Shown: piece by piece, positions 46,701 to 53,930 of the stretch
Layout of the letters: every line of letters begins with the position of its first letter
Numbering within the stretch: the stretch's first letter is position 1
Source of the DNA: Candidatus Gastranaerophilales bacterium
Lineage (GTDB): Bacteria > Cyanobacteriota > Vampirovibrionia > Gastranaerophilales > Gastranaerophilaceae
Direction: 5' to 3'
NCBI GenBank assembly: GCA_944324285.1
Contig: CALUVR010000002.1
Location: forward strand, 62,001-126,000
Length of the DNA: 64,000 nucleotides
Position numbers and translations under genes: made by a program
The notes under the pieces: model-generated
What the model saw: the letters and a program-made list of their open reading frames with translations, nothing else
The model's database searches: none
Told to the model about the DNA's origin: nothing

Positions 46701-46905
46701 AGCGGGCTTCAACCTTATTCTTTTTAAAGATTAAATCAGTATTATAATGATCCTGAAAGTTGCCTTTGACCTTTCCCATATAAAAATTCTTTTCAGGATA
46801 GGTATCAAATACCATATCTTTCAGGTGGTATTCGTAGCCTCTGCGCCAGCTTCCGGCAGATGCCCTGTCTTTTATATACTTGTAATTAAATTCTTCAACA
46901 CCCAT
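43732..46905 (-). CDS. SWIM zinc-finger SNF2/RapA-type helicase (1057 aa)
   Basis: ATP-dependent DNA or RNA polymerase remodeller of the bacterial SNF2 group. An N-terminal SWIM finger (CNC...CKH at Cys69, Cys71, Cys78, His80) is followed by a 500-residue middle region, then the helicase core: motif I LADDMGLGKTLQA (about 617), motif II LDESQN, motif III ALSGTPIEN, motif V SLKAGGTGLNLT and motif VI DQATDRAYRIGQ. The same SWIM+SNF2 layout is common in Gram-positives and cyanobacteria. Its substrate is unknown; it stands alone. Confidence 0.93.
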   Translation of the reverse strand: MGVEEFNYKYIKDRASAGSWRRGYEYHLKDMVFDTYPEKNFYMGKVKGNFQDHYNTDLIFKKNKVEARCNCPLKEEWCKHAVAVGLKAIDEHAYEDWLETKFGMEFDFPDENTELSEAPTGNYIFHFNPKRKANFFSILVMSRETGKVVRQIENILRALIEAQKQDPNFELNNSQKVEIAIFQQLLTISRQDKKAGWYDIPITKFGPMFTLLAHADEVLDEKTKQRLKFTDEEWKLVLNVNVSQGGTILLSLEWKRPDKDDVYPLEEVRYFSRHLKWGRYKNIIFPTNIAMQSIPQALLKSSFTDLKDSDGGKFIYEELPKLREVMEVNIDESISKLMLEERPPLNIVTLGIDYDQSLKASLEFEYDGVVVPYSKSSDKSPYITVKKPGEDFIYWIKRNYKHEQEAYNMLLACKFVPMQTNNLALEKENAIDFYNYYIKQAGEGWKFVEKDDMNFFKLMDEPFKMCAKIDFSEESQDSFEIQLYGRAGEEIINFDDVYDTIQSGEKYSRIRSLGFVEFPAQNIYAMMRAFNSFDVYRNDENKFTVKTYRAGLINELKNLDVELVLSERFEKFWEQMSTFSTHDGLELPKTATAEFREYQLKGYGWLWFMYKYGLNGILADDMGLGKTLQALTVLQKAKEVDGPAPTLVICPTTVVFNWESEIQKFAPELSCLKLSGVDRKSLFKEIPNYDVVITSYALIRRDIKHFKDINFRYVILDESQNIKNAMSQTAQAVKQLQATHKLALSGTPIENKLEELWSVFDFLMPGFLLTAAEFNARYVNPIMERGDKTVEKRLKLQIYPFILRRMKRDVAKDLPDKVENIAYCELTDEQKDFYLQVLDSTKEELFKSIEQNGLEKSRLSIFSALLRLRQICCHPRLYDKENVKHIMSSGKFEKLKSMLEEIISEGHRVLLFSQFVNMLDIIKGWLEREGIEYEYLTGKTKDRQAAVEHFNNSKIPIFLISLKAGGTGLNLTGADYVIHYDPWWNPAVEDQATDRAYRIGQTKKVFVYRLITKNTVEEKIQKLKTVKRNLVDSVISVDRNIVKSLTMDDIREIFSAD

Positions 46906-47019
46906 CTATTGGAGTATCTCTTTCCTTCCGTAAAGGTTTAATTACTGATATAGAAAATCTCTATAAGTCCTTTACTGATAATATTATTACATGAATATCC
47001 TAAATATGCAAGCATTTTC

Positions 47020-47478
47020 TTAGCCGACAATGTATTTATGCATACAGAGCGTAAATAAAACTCCGTAAATAGCACCCATTATAACTTCAAACGGAGTATG
47101 CCCTAGGAGTTCTTTTAATTTTCCGCCGATAGCCTGAACGTCATGTTTATAAAAATCTTCCATCATTCTGTTTAAACACGCAGCGGTTTTCCCGGCGGCA
47201 CGTCTGACCCCGGCTGCGTCATACATGGTTACAAGCGCATAGCCGAGTGCAACCGCAAAAATTAACGAATTAAATCCGGCTATTAACCCGACAGAGGTCG
47301 ATAATCCCATAACACCTGCAGAATGAGAACTCGGCATTCCGCCTGTTGTTGTGAATATTTTAAAATTTATTTTGCGTGACTGGATTGTAAAAATTACAAA
47401 TTTTATTACCTGCGCTGTAAATGCAGATAAAAGCCCAATTGCCAGAACTTCATATCCGGTGTTTGCTACTGTTATCAT
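47020..47478 (-). CDS. DUF212 / divergent PAP2-like membrane protein
   Basis: 152-residue integral membrane protein of the YuiD type. It contains the family signature GGMPSSHSAGVMGLST (about residues 46-61) and DAAGVRRAAGK, which correspond to the phosphatase motifs of PAP2 enzymes. Four hydrophobic segments. It starts with no gap after ispA, forming the end of rsgA-ispA-DUF212. A role in lipid or isoprenoid phosphate metabolism is often proposed from this linkage. Confidence 0.88.
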   Translation of the reverse strand: MITVANTGYEVLAIGLLSAFTAQVIKFVIFTIQSRKINFKIFTTTGGMPSSHSAGVMGLSTSVGLIAGFNSLIFAVALGYALVTMYDAAGVRRAAGKTAACLNRMMEDFYKHDVQAIGGKLKELLGHTPFEVIMGAIYGVLFTLCMHKYIVG

Positions 47479-48399
47479 TTATATTCCTACTCTCTTTTTG
47501 ATTCCTGAAATAATTTCGTCAAAAACTTCCGATTTCACATCGAACTTCTTCATAATATCATAACAATCATTTAAAAGGCAAGCCAATTTATTTTTAGATT
47601 CATCCAGCCCGTAAAGCGAAGTATAAGTTAATTTCCCGGCATTTTTATCTTTACCTAAGGTTTTACCCATTTCTTCAAAAGTTGAAATTTCATCAAGAAT
47701 ATCGTCTGCGATCTGGAAAGCGACTCCGAGCGTCTGCCCGAATTCAGTAATACCTTCAAGCTGTGCTTCCGCAGCGTCTGCAATAATTGCACCGGTTCTA
47801 AGCGAAAGTTTAAATAAATCCGCTGTTTTATGCGTATGTATAAAATCAAGCGTTACAGCCCTCGCCCCTTGCGGGAGAGGGTGTCCGAAGGACGGGTGAG
47901 GGGTATTAGTCTTTTCACTCTCAATATCAACAACCTGTCCTGCAATTACGCCATAAGCGCCTGCGGCTTGAAAATATTCTTCCATAATTTTAATAAGTTT
48001 TTCGCTGCCTAAGTGTTTTGAATTTTTTAGAATAATCTGCGGTGCAAAAGTCAAAAGAGCATCCCCTGCAAGAACGGCATTTGCTTCCCCGAAAACTTTA
48101 TGGTTAGTAGGTTTTCCGCGGCGAAAATCGTCGTTATCCATACAAGGTAAATCATCGTGAATAAGAGTCTGAGCATGAAGCATTTCAATTGCGCACGCCG
48201 TCGGAATTGCATCTTCATAATTTCCGCCGAATACGCGGCAGCTTTCAAGACACATTACAGGACGCAGTCTTTTCCCCGGAAGCGTCACTGTATATTTCAT
48301 TGCCTTAAAAATATCCTCCGGATACTGAATAGTCATATATTCATCCAGTTTTTTATCCACAATTTCAATGTAATCATTCATCTTCATGGTCATTTTCAT
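47479..48399 (-). CDS. ispA: Geranylgeranyl/farnesyl diphosphate synthase with repeat insertion
   Basis: Polyprenyl synthase making C15 or C20 diphosphates. Two Asp-rich motifs: DDLPCMDNDD (first) and DDILDE (second), plus GKRLRPVMCLE for substrate binding. In E. coli IspA eight residues separate the GGQxxD strand and the IHRHKT helix; here 21 residues occur (ESE-KTNTPHPSFGHPLPQGARAVT-LDFIH), an insertion of about 13 residues at 47857-47906. RBS AAGGA suits the second ATG (48393); I keep the first. It overlaps rsgA by 26 bp. Confidence 0.93.
   Translation of the reverse strand: MKMTMKMNDYIEIVDKKLDEYMTIQYPEDIFKAMKYTVTLPGKRLRPVMCLESCRVFGGNYEDAIPTACAIEMLHAQTLIHDDLPCMDNDDFRRGKPTNHKVFGEANAVLAGDALLTFAPQIILKNSKHLGSEKLIKIMEEYFQAAGAYGVIAGQVVDIESEKTNTPHPSFGHPLPQGARAVTLDFIHTHKTADLFKLSLRTGAIIADAAEAQLEGITEFGQTLGVAFQIADDILDEISTFEEMGKTLGKDKNAGKLTYTSLYGLDESKNKLACLLNDCYDIMKKFDVKSEVFDEIISGIKKRVGI
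47857..47906. repeat. Palindromic repeat inserted in frame within ispA
   Basis: The stretch contains ACCCCTCACCCG and CACCCTCTCCC...CAAGGGG blocks that also occur intergenically at 31456-31520 in copy 2 of the structured element. In the ispA coding frame it encodes TPHPSFGHPLPQGAR, with no stop. Confidence 0.75.
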
Positions 48400-49378
48400 A
48401 TTCCTTATAAATTTTTTGTTTTAGAGTATTTCTCGCGCTCTGACGTTTCTTTTCGCTTATTTTGGCAAAAGTTTTATTATGTATTGTTTTTTTTGTATGT
48501 TCTTCTTTTTTACCTTCGTATTTGATTTTTTCCTTATATTCCCTCGCCTCATCAATAAATGCAAGATAACTTTCGTAACGGGTTTCATCTATTTTATCAA
48601 TATTATTCAAAACATTACAGCCATCCTCATTTATATGCAGGCAGTCCGAGTATTTGCAGTCGTCTCTGAATTTTGCAATATCGTCAAATAACAAATCCAC
48701 ATCAGCCGGCAGGATAAAGTCAAATTTCACATTACTGAAACCGGGTGTGTCAACTATTCTTGAATTTACATTAATATTAATAATCTCTGAATGGCGGGTT
48801 GTATGGGTTCCTCGCAGAGTTTTTTCACTCACGCTTTTGGTTCTTAAATTAAGATTAGGATTTATTGCATTTATAAGACTTGATTTTCCGACTCCTGAAT
48901 TTCCGCACAAAACGCTCGTTTTGCCCTCAAGAAGTTTTTCAAAATTCTTTATCCCTTTATGTTCGGTTGCCGAGGTGTATGTTATTTTATAACCCAAATT
49001 TTCATATATATTTTTAATTTTATTTTTTAATTGCTTATCCCACTTTAAATCTTCTTTATTGAAACAAAGAACAGCCGGAATATTGTAATACTTTGCAAGC
49101 GCGACATAACGATTTAACTGATGCAAATCCAAATCAGGTTCTTTAAGCGCAGATACAATAATTATCTGGTCAATATTTGCAACGCTCGGGCGTTTGATAA
49201 AATTTTTGCGCGGAATAATTTTTGTAATATGACCGTTATCAAATTCCACAAAATCCCCGACGAGAATTTTTTCTTTTTGCTTTTTCAAAACCTCTCTGAT
49301 TTTGCACTCAAAAGTAACGCCATCAGATACGACGTAATAAAAATCCGAATGAATTTTATAAATTTGACCCTGTGCCAT
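48374..49378 (-). CDS. rsgA: Small ribosomal subunit biogenesis GTPase RsgA
   Basis: Circularly permuted GTPase that helps mature the 30S subunit. Order of motifs is G4-G1-G3: NKED near residue 106, GNSGVGKSSLINA near 160 and DTPGF near 210, followed by a zinc motif CKYSDCLHINEDGC. The N-terminal OB-fold (KIHSDFYYVVSDGVTFEC) binds rRNA. Length 334 with a basic Lys-rich C-terminal extension, longer than E. coli. First gene of the rsgA-ispA-DUF212 unit. Confidence 0.95.
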   Translation of the reverse strand: MAQGQIYKIHSDFYYVVSDGVTFECKIREVLKKQKEKILVGDFVEFDNGHITKIIPRKNFIKRPSVANIDQIIIVSALKEPDLDLHQLNRYVALAKYYNIPAVLCFNKEDLKWDKQLKNKIKNIYENLGYKITYTSATEHKGIKNFEKLLEGKTSVLCGNSGVGKSSLINAINPNLNLRTKSVSEKTLRGTHTTRHSEIININVNSRIVDTPGFSNVKFDFILPADVDLLFDDIAKFRDDCKYSDCLHINEDGCNVLNNIDKIDETRYESYLAFIDEAREYKEKIKYEGKKEEHTKKTIHNKTFAKISEKKRQSARNTLKQKIYKEYENDHEDE

Positions 49379-49406
49379 TACGAAATTATTTTAGCACAAA
49401 AAGAAA

Positions 49407-49750
49407 GTGAGTAGTGAATGGTGAATAGTGAGTGGTTCAATAAAAAATGAATAGTCCATTCACATCTCACGCTTCACCCATCACTTTTCAAAAGGCTGGA
49501 TTGCTTCGGCTAAAAGCCTCGCAATGACAAAAACCTAATCCCCTCTCTATTTGGGAGGAGTCTGTTAATTTATTTTTCATTGCTACCCCTCCTCGAAATC
49601 AAAGATTTCGTTACCTCTCACAAAACGTAACATTTAGTCACCTTTTGTTCTGCAGAGTCTCAAGGGGAGGGTATGAACTTTTCAGCATTTAACCACTTCA
49701 ACCATTAAGCATTTTGTTGAACCACTCACTACTCACCATTCACACTTCAC
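49407..49750. repeat. Composite repeat built of GTGANNN heptamers
   Basis: A 378-bp spacer between rsgA and two tandem genes. Its outer ends, GTGAGTAGTGAATGGTGA (49407 onward) and the reverse complement of the segment ending at 49750, match over about 35 bp. Inside lie further heptamer arms in inverse orientation near 49450-49487 and a GGCTGGATTGCTTCGGC...GCAATGAC repeat. No gene is seen. Confidence 0.7.
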
Positions 49751-49756
49751 TTTTAT

Positions 49757-50344
49757 TTACCCCTGCGGCATTTTGAACTTTTTGTCGTTCTTGATAAAAT
49801 CTGGCACCTGATTTTTTGCCATCTGCATTTTTGCATACTGTTCTTTTAATTTCGCTTTTTCTTCTTCATCAGCATTCTTAGCTTTATCGTTCATTTGTGT
49901 AAGAAGTTCTTTTTCAACCTCGTTGCCCTTTATGTAGACATCCATATCTTTACTCTTTTTGAATGCATTAACGTTGCCTTCATAATTAATCTTCGGGGCT
50001 TTATAAAGAGTGTATAAAAGCGCAATTCCGCCAATTGCAGCCGCAATAAAGCTCAGTGCCGTTCCGACGACAAAAAGATCCTTTTTGGCGCCTTTCAAAC
50101 CTTTGTGATTTTTATTTACATATTTGTTCGCAGCCTGCCCCAAATCTTCTATCACAAAACCGTCATCAAAGAGCTCAAACATAAGCCTAGCGCCGACACC
50201 CAGTCCGCCGACAAAGGTTGCAACCGCAAGATTAGTTTTTTCACCTCGCTTTGAAATCGGGTTTTTAACCTGACTGCCCTGCTTTTTAAACGGACTTTCC
50301 GCAGAGGCAAACGAATATGCGTTATTTAAAGCATCTACACGCAT
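49757..50344 (-). CDS. Tandem paralogue 2, membrane-associated (195 aa)
   Basis: No recognised family. A variable N-terminus (MRVDALNNAYSFASAESPF) is followed by NPISKRGEKTNLAVATFVGG, a hydrophobic segment, a second at about 93-113 (LFVVGTALSFIAAAIGGIA), and a charged C-terminus (KSKDMDVYIKGNEVEKEL). The downstream/upstream neighbour at 50345 carries the same order of elements, so they are paralogues. Two membrane helices are predicted. Its ATG immediately follows the stop of the neighbour (TAAATG). RBS AAAGGGG overlaps that gene's end. Confidence 0.75.
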   Translation of the reverse strand: MRVDALNNAYSFASAESPFKKQGSQVKNPISKRGEKTNLAVATFVGGLGVGARLMFELFDDGFVIEDLGQAANKYVNKNHKGLKGAKKDLFVVGTALSFIAAAIGGIALLYTLYKAPKINYEGNVNAFKKSKDMDVYIKGNEVEKELLTQMNDKAKNADEEEKAKLKEQYAKMQMAKNQVPDFIKNDKKFKMPQG

Positions 50345-50812
50345 TTATACCCCTTTAATCATTACTCCATTTCCATTGTTTGCCATCTGAACAGTTGTGT
50401 AATGATTAATTTTCTGATCAAGAGATACATCTTCATCTTTTACTTCTTTGTCAACCTCTGATAAAATATTTGATTTCAATTCTCTGTCGCGACTGAAAAC
50501 ATCCATTTCTTTTTCTCTTGTAAACGCACGGACTTTTGTATTATAAAGATTTGCGGGTAGTGTCAACAACAAACTAACTGCGCCGAGAACACCTCCGATA
50601 ATTCCGGCTTTTCCCATTCGCATTTTAGTTGCTTTCGGAATAAGAAATGATGCAATTCCGAATGCTGTACCGCCGACAAGGACGCTTGTTCCTACGGATT
50701 GCAACACGGTTAACCCTTTTTCCGTATTTCGGTTAATCGGATTTTCATAATTACCGTTGCTTGAAGCAAAAGACTGTTTAGGACAACAATTGCTGACTGC
50801 TGAAATTCTCAT
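50345..50812 (-). CDS. Tandem paralogue 1, membrane-associated (155 aa)
   Basis: Paralogue of the gene at 49757: SFASSNGNYENPINRNTEKGLT, then hydrophobic TSVLVGGTAFGIASFLIP and GIIGGVLGAVSLLLTLP, then AFTREKEMDVFSRDRELKS, and finally YTTVQMANNG. It ends with a positional match to the sister's KMQMAKNQ. Start at 50812 chosen because AAGGAG lies 8 nt upstream. Together they form a two-gene operon divergent from efp. Unknown role; likely inner membrane. Confidence 0.75.
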   Translation of the reverse strand: MRISAVSNCCPKQSFASSNGNYENPINRNTEKGLTVLQSVGTSVLVGGTAFGIASFLIPKATKMRMGKAGIIGGVLGAVSLLLTLPANLYNTKVRAFTREKEMDVFSRDRELKSNILSEVDKEVKDEDVSLDQKINHYTTVQMANNGNGVMIKGV

Positions 50813-50976
50813 AATATACACTCCTTATGTTTACATTTCTATAATACCCCGTCAAGAAAAATTTTGCTACTTTGTTAATAATAATAACCCGAATTGTAAC
50901 AAATATTTGAAGTTTTAATTGTTTATGGTAATATCAATATACAATAGTATGATTATTATTTTATAAGGGGAAAAAT

Positions 50977-51534
50977 ATGATTTCAGTAAACGATTTAAAA
51001 ACAGGCTTGACGCTTCAATTAGACAACGGATTGTGGTCTGTTGTTGAATTCCTGCACGTTAAACCGGGCAAAGGCGCAGCGTTTGTAAGATCAAAACTTA
51101 AAAACGTTGAAACCGGTCAGGTTGTTGAAAAAACCTTCCGCGCAGGCGAAAAAGTTGCAAAAGCTATGCTCGATAGACGTGAAATGCAATACCTTTACAA
51201 AGAAGGCAGCGAATACGTTATGATGGATAACGAAACTTATGAACAATTACAAATTCCGGAAGCTAATATCGGCGACGGCATTAAATACTTAAAAGAAAAT
51301 ATGGTTGTTCAGGTTCTTATGCACGATAACAGAATTATCGGTGTTGATATTCCGTCACACGTTGAATTGGAAGTTGTTGATACTCCGCCTGCAGAAAAAG
51401 GAAACACTGCTCAAGGCGGTACAAAACCTGCTAAACTGGAAACAGGCGCTGTTGTTAACGTTCCGTTCTTTGTTCAAAACGGTGACGTCATCCGCGTAGA
51501 TACAAGATCTAACGAATACCTCGACAGAGTATAA
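50977..51534 (+). CDS. efp: Elongation factor P
   Basis: Relieves ribosome stalling at polyproline. 185 residues with three beta-barrel domains. The tip loop reads [15 protein letters not shown], with a Lys (KPGKGAA) at the position modified in some bacteria; which modification, if any, cannot be inferred since no epmA/epmB gene is here. The C-terminus contains the family signature [19 protein letters not shown], followed by NEYLDRV. Its RBS is AAGGGG. It is followed after 76 bp by accB, as in many genomes. Confidence 0.96.
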   Translation: MISVNDLKTGLTLQLDNGLWSVVEFLHVKPGKGAAFVRSKLKNVETGQVVEKTFRAGEKVAKAMLDRREMQYLYKEGSEYVMMDNETYEQLQIPEANIGDGIKYLKENMVVQVLMHDNRIIGVDIPSHVELEVVDTPPAEKGNTAQGGTKPAKLETGAVVNVPFFVQNGDVIRVDTRSNEYLDRV

Positions 51535-51546
51535 TTAAATAATTAA

Positions 51547-51592
51547 GTGAAGGGTGAGGAGTGAAGTGTAAACAACTCTTTTACCCTTCTCA
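51547..51592. repeat. GTGANNN heptamer hairpin between efp and accB
   Basis: GTGAAGG GTGAGGA GTGAAGT on one arm; CTCTTTTACCCTTCTCAT on the other. Lies in the 76-bp spacer efp-accB. Confidence 0.6.
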
Positions 51593-51610
51593 TAAAAAGA
51601 AAGGCACAAT

Positions 51611-52063
51611 ATGAAATTTGATATAGAATACGTTGAAAAATTAGCCAAAGTTTTAGCCGAAAACGAATTAACAGAAATTTCATTAGAAGATGGCGAACAG
51701 GCTATTACATTAAGAAAAGAAGTTGTTGTGGCACCTGCCGCAATTGCTCCTGCAGCAGTTCCTCAAGCAGCACCGGCTGTACAGGCTCCGGCAGCTCCGG
51801 CACCTTCTGCTTCTGAACCTGCAAAAAAAGGTACACCTATTACATCTCCTATGGTAGGAACCTTCTACAGCGCACCTTCCCCTGATGCAAAACCTTTTGT
51901 TGAAGTAGGTCAGACAATTGCTCAGGGCGATGTAGTTTGTATTGTGGAAGCTATGAAATTAATGAACGAAATCGAAGCTGAAATTTCAGGTAAAATCGTT
52001 GAAATTTGTGTTAAAGACGGTCAGCCTGTAGAATTCGGTCAGGTTTTAATGTACGTTGAATAA
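51611..52063 (+). CDS. accB: Biotin carboxyl carrier protein of acetyl-CoA carboxylase
   Basis: Carries CO2 on biotin in the first committed step of fatty-acid synthesis. The biotin-lysine motif [12 protein letters not shown] is at about residues 113-125. An Ala/Pro-rich flexible linker (about 40-75) joins the N-terminal domain to the biotinyl domain. Length 150 is normal. It lies just upstream of accC with a 104-bp spacer containing a heptamer hairpin, so the two are probably co-transcribed. Confidence 0.95.
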   Translation: MKFDIEYVEKLAKVLAENELTEISLEDGEQAITLRKEVVVAPAAIAPAAVPQAAPAVQAPAAPAPSASEPAKKGTPITSPMVGTFYSAPSPDAKPFVEVGQTIAQGDVVCIVEAMKLMNEIEAEISGKIVEICVKDGQPVEFGQVLMYVE

Positions 52064-52064
52064 A

Positions 52065-52124
52065 GTGAGAAGTGAAGGGTGATGAGTGAGTAGTTCGCTT
52101 CACACTTCACGCTTCACACTTCAC
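52065..52124. repeat. GTGANNN heptamer hairpin between accB and accC
   Basis: Left arm GTGAGAA GTGAAGG GTGATGA GTGAGTA; right arm, reversed, GTGAAGT GTGAAGC GTGAAGT GTGAAG. A period-7 layout in each arm of about 27 nt with a short TTCG-like loop. Starts one base after the accB stop codon. Confidence 0.7.
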
Positions 52125-52167
52125 CTTTTCGTAAGAAGTATGAATTTGTTTGAAAAGGGATAGAAAA

Positions 52168-53523
52168 ATGTTTAAAAAAGTATTAATAGCAAACCGCGGC
52201 GAAATTGCGGTAAGAATTATAAGAGCTTGCAGAGAAATAGGAATTCCGACTGTTGCGATTTACTCGCAGGCAGATGCAAATTCCCTTCACGTAAGACTTG
52301 CAACAGAAGCTTATTGTATCGGACCTGCCCAGAGTGCAAAAAGCTATTTGAGTATTCCTGCAATAATTTCCGCAGCCCTTGTGTCAGGCGCAGACGCCAT
52401 CCATCCGGGTTACGGGTTTATGTCTGAAAGAGCCGATTTTGCTGAAATCTGCGAAAAACACGGGATTAAATTCATAGGTCCTACCGCGGAAGCTATGAGA
52501 AAAATGGGGGATAAAGCAACCGCCCGTAAAACAATGATTGAAAATAATGTTCCGGTAACCCCGGGGACAGGAATTTTAAAAACTCCGGAGGAAGTTAAGG
52601 AATTTGCAAAAAAAGCAGGCTATCCGATTATTTTGAAAGCGACGGCAGGCGGCGGCGGCAAAGGTATGAGAATAGTGCGCTCCGATGACGAAGTTGAAAC
52701 AAATATGAGTCTCTGTCAGTCCGAAGCCCAGAATTTCTTTGGAAATCCTGATGTTTATGCAGAAAAATATCTTGAAAATCCTCGTCATATTGAGGTTCAA
52801 ATTCTCGGTGACCAGTATGGAAACGTTGTTCACTTAGGCGAAAGAGATTGTTCAATTCAAAGACGCCACCAGAAATTGCTGGAAGAAGCTCCATCTCCTG
52901 CAATTGACGAAGCTACCCGTAAAGAAATGGGTGCAGCCGCTGTTCGTGCTGCAAAAGCCATTAATTATGAAGGTGCCGGAACTTGCGAATTCCTTCTTGA
53001 CCATGACGGAAAATGGTATTTCATGGAAATGAATACACGTATTCAGGTTGAACACTGTGTTACGGAAATGATTTCCAACGTGGATCTGGTAAGAGAACAA
53101 ATCATGGTTGCAGCAGGCGAAAAACTGGATTTCACTCAGGATGAAATAGTTCTAAGAGGACACGCTATCGAGTGCCGTATAAATGCCGAAAATCCTGCAA
53201 AAGACTTTATGCCTAATCCGGGTCAGATTACGGGCTACGTAACCCCGGGCGGTTTTGGCGTAAGGGTTGATTCTCATGTTTATCAGGATTATTCAATCCC
53301 GCCTTATTACGACTCTATGATAGGCAAACTCATCTGCTGGGGCAGAACGCGTAATGAAGCAAGACGCCGTATGTACCGTGCTTTAAAAGAATACGTTATT
53401 ACAGGTATAGAAACAACAATACCGTTCCATCAATCCATTATTGAGGACCCTGTGTTCATCAGCGGGAACTTCAATACAGGGTTTATAGAAGATTTCTACA
53501 AACGAACGGAAAAGAATTCATAA
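52168..53523 (+). CDS. accC: Biotin carboxylase
   Basis: ATP-grasp enzyme that carboxylates biotin on AccB. 451 residues from the ATG at 52168, preceded by AAAGGGA; a TTG 18 bp upstream is not needed. Signatures: [20 protein letters not shown], the Gly-rich ATP loop [24 protein letters not shown], and [14 protein letters not shown]. The C-terminal ATTIPFHQ region is intact in the form [10 protein letters not shown]. Last gene of the accB-accC unit. Confidence 0.96.
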   Translation: MFKKVLIANRGEIAVRIIRACREIGIPTVAIYSQADANSLHVRLATEAYCIGPAQSAKSYLSIPAIISAALVSGADAIHPGYGFMSERADFAEICEKHGIKFIGPTAEAMRKMGDKATARKTMIENNVPVTPGTGILKTPEEVKEFAKKAGYPIILKATAGGGGKGMRIVRSDDEVETNMSLCQSEAQNFFGNPDVYAEKYLENPRHIEVQILGDQYGNVVHLGERDCSIQRRHQKLLEEAPSPAIDEATRKEMGAAAVRAAKAINYEGAGTCEFLLDHDGKWYFMEMNTRIQVEHCVTEMISNVDLVREQIMVAAGEKLDFTQDEIVLRGHAIECRINAENPAKDFMPNPGQITGYVTPGGFGVRVDSHVYQDYSIPPYYDSMIGKLICWGRTRNEARRRMYRALKEYVITGIETTIPFHQSIIEDPVFISGNFNTGFIEDFYKRTEKNS

Positions 53524-53528
53524 ACATC

Positions 53529-53556
53529 AAAGCCTGAATTTTATTCAGGCTTTTTT
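53529..53556 (+). terminator. Terminator of accBC
   Basis: AAAGCCTGAA/TTCAGGCTTT stem with TTTTTT tail, 6 bp after the accC stop. Confidence 0.9.
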
Positions 53557-53680
53557 AATTTTTTAACCATACGGCTAGTTGCATTTAAGTCATTTTACAA
53601 ATTATAATAAGTACAGAAAATAGTCGATATTGTGACATCTGGCGGTCGACGTCTATCAACGGTTCGCATATATTTTGTTT

Positions 53681-53893
53681 ATGTCAACAGATTTATTAAG
53701 ACGATTTTCGCACAAAATACAAACCCTACGAACCCAGAGAGGCTTGACACAGGAAGGTTTAGCATTAATCTGTAACCTGGATAGAACCTATATAGGACGA
53801 TTGGAAAGAATGGAGCGTTCACCGAGTTTAGGTACTTTGAAAAAACTCGCCGACGGACTTGGAATGTCATTATCAGAACTTTTAGATTTTTAG
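53681..53893 (+). CDS. XRE-family protein resembling R-M controller proteins
   Basis: 70 residues consisting of one XRE HTH: LRTQRGLTQEGLALICNLDRTYIGRLERMERSPSL (written across two helices) and LADGLGMSLSELLDF. The LDRTYIGRLERxxRSPSL pattern is the hallmark of C proteins that regulate restriction-modification genes. No methylase or endonuclease is nearby, so it is orphan here. Start: ATG at 53681 or the TTG at 53675; neither has a clear ribosome site, and a TATATT hexamer lies 6 bp upstream of the ATG. Confidence 0.75.
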   Translation: MSTDLLRRFSHKIQTLRTQRGLTQEGLALICNLDRTYIGRLERMERSPSLGTLKKLADGLGMSLSELLDF

Positions 53894-53930
53894 AGAATAT
53901 TAAAATCTTTTGTAATATAATAAAAGCGAA

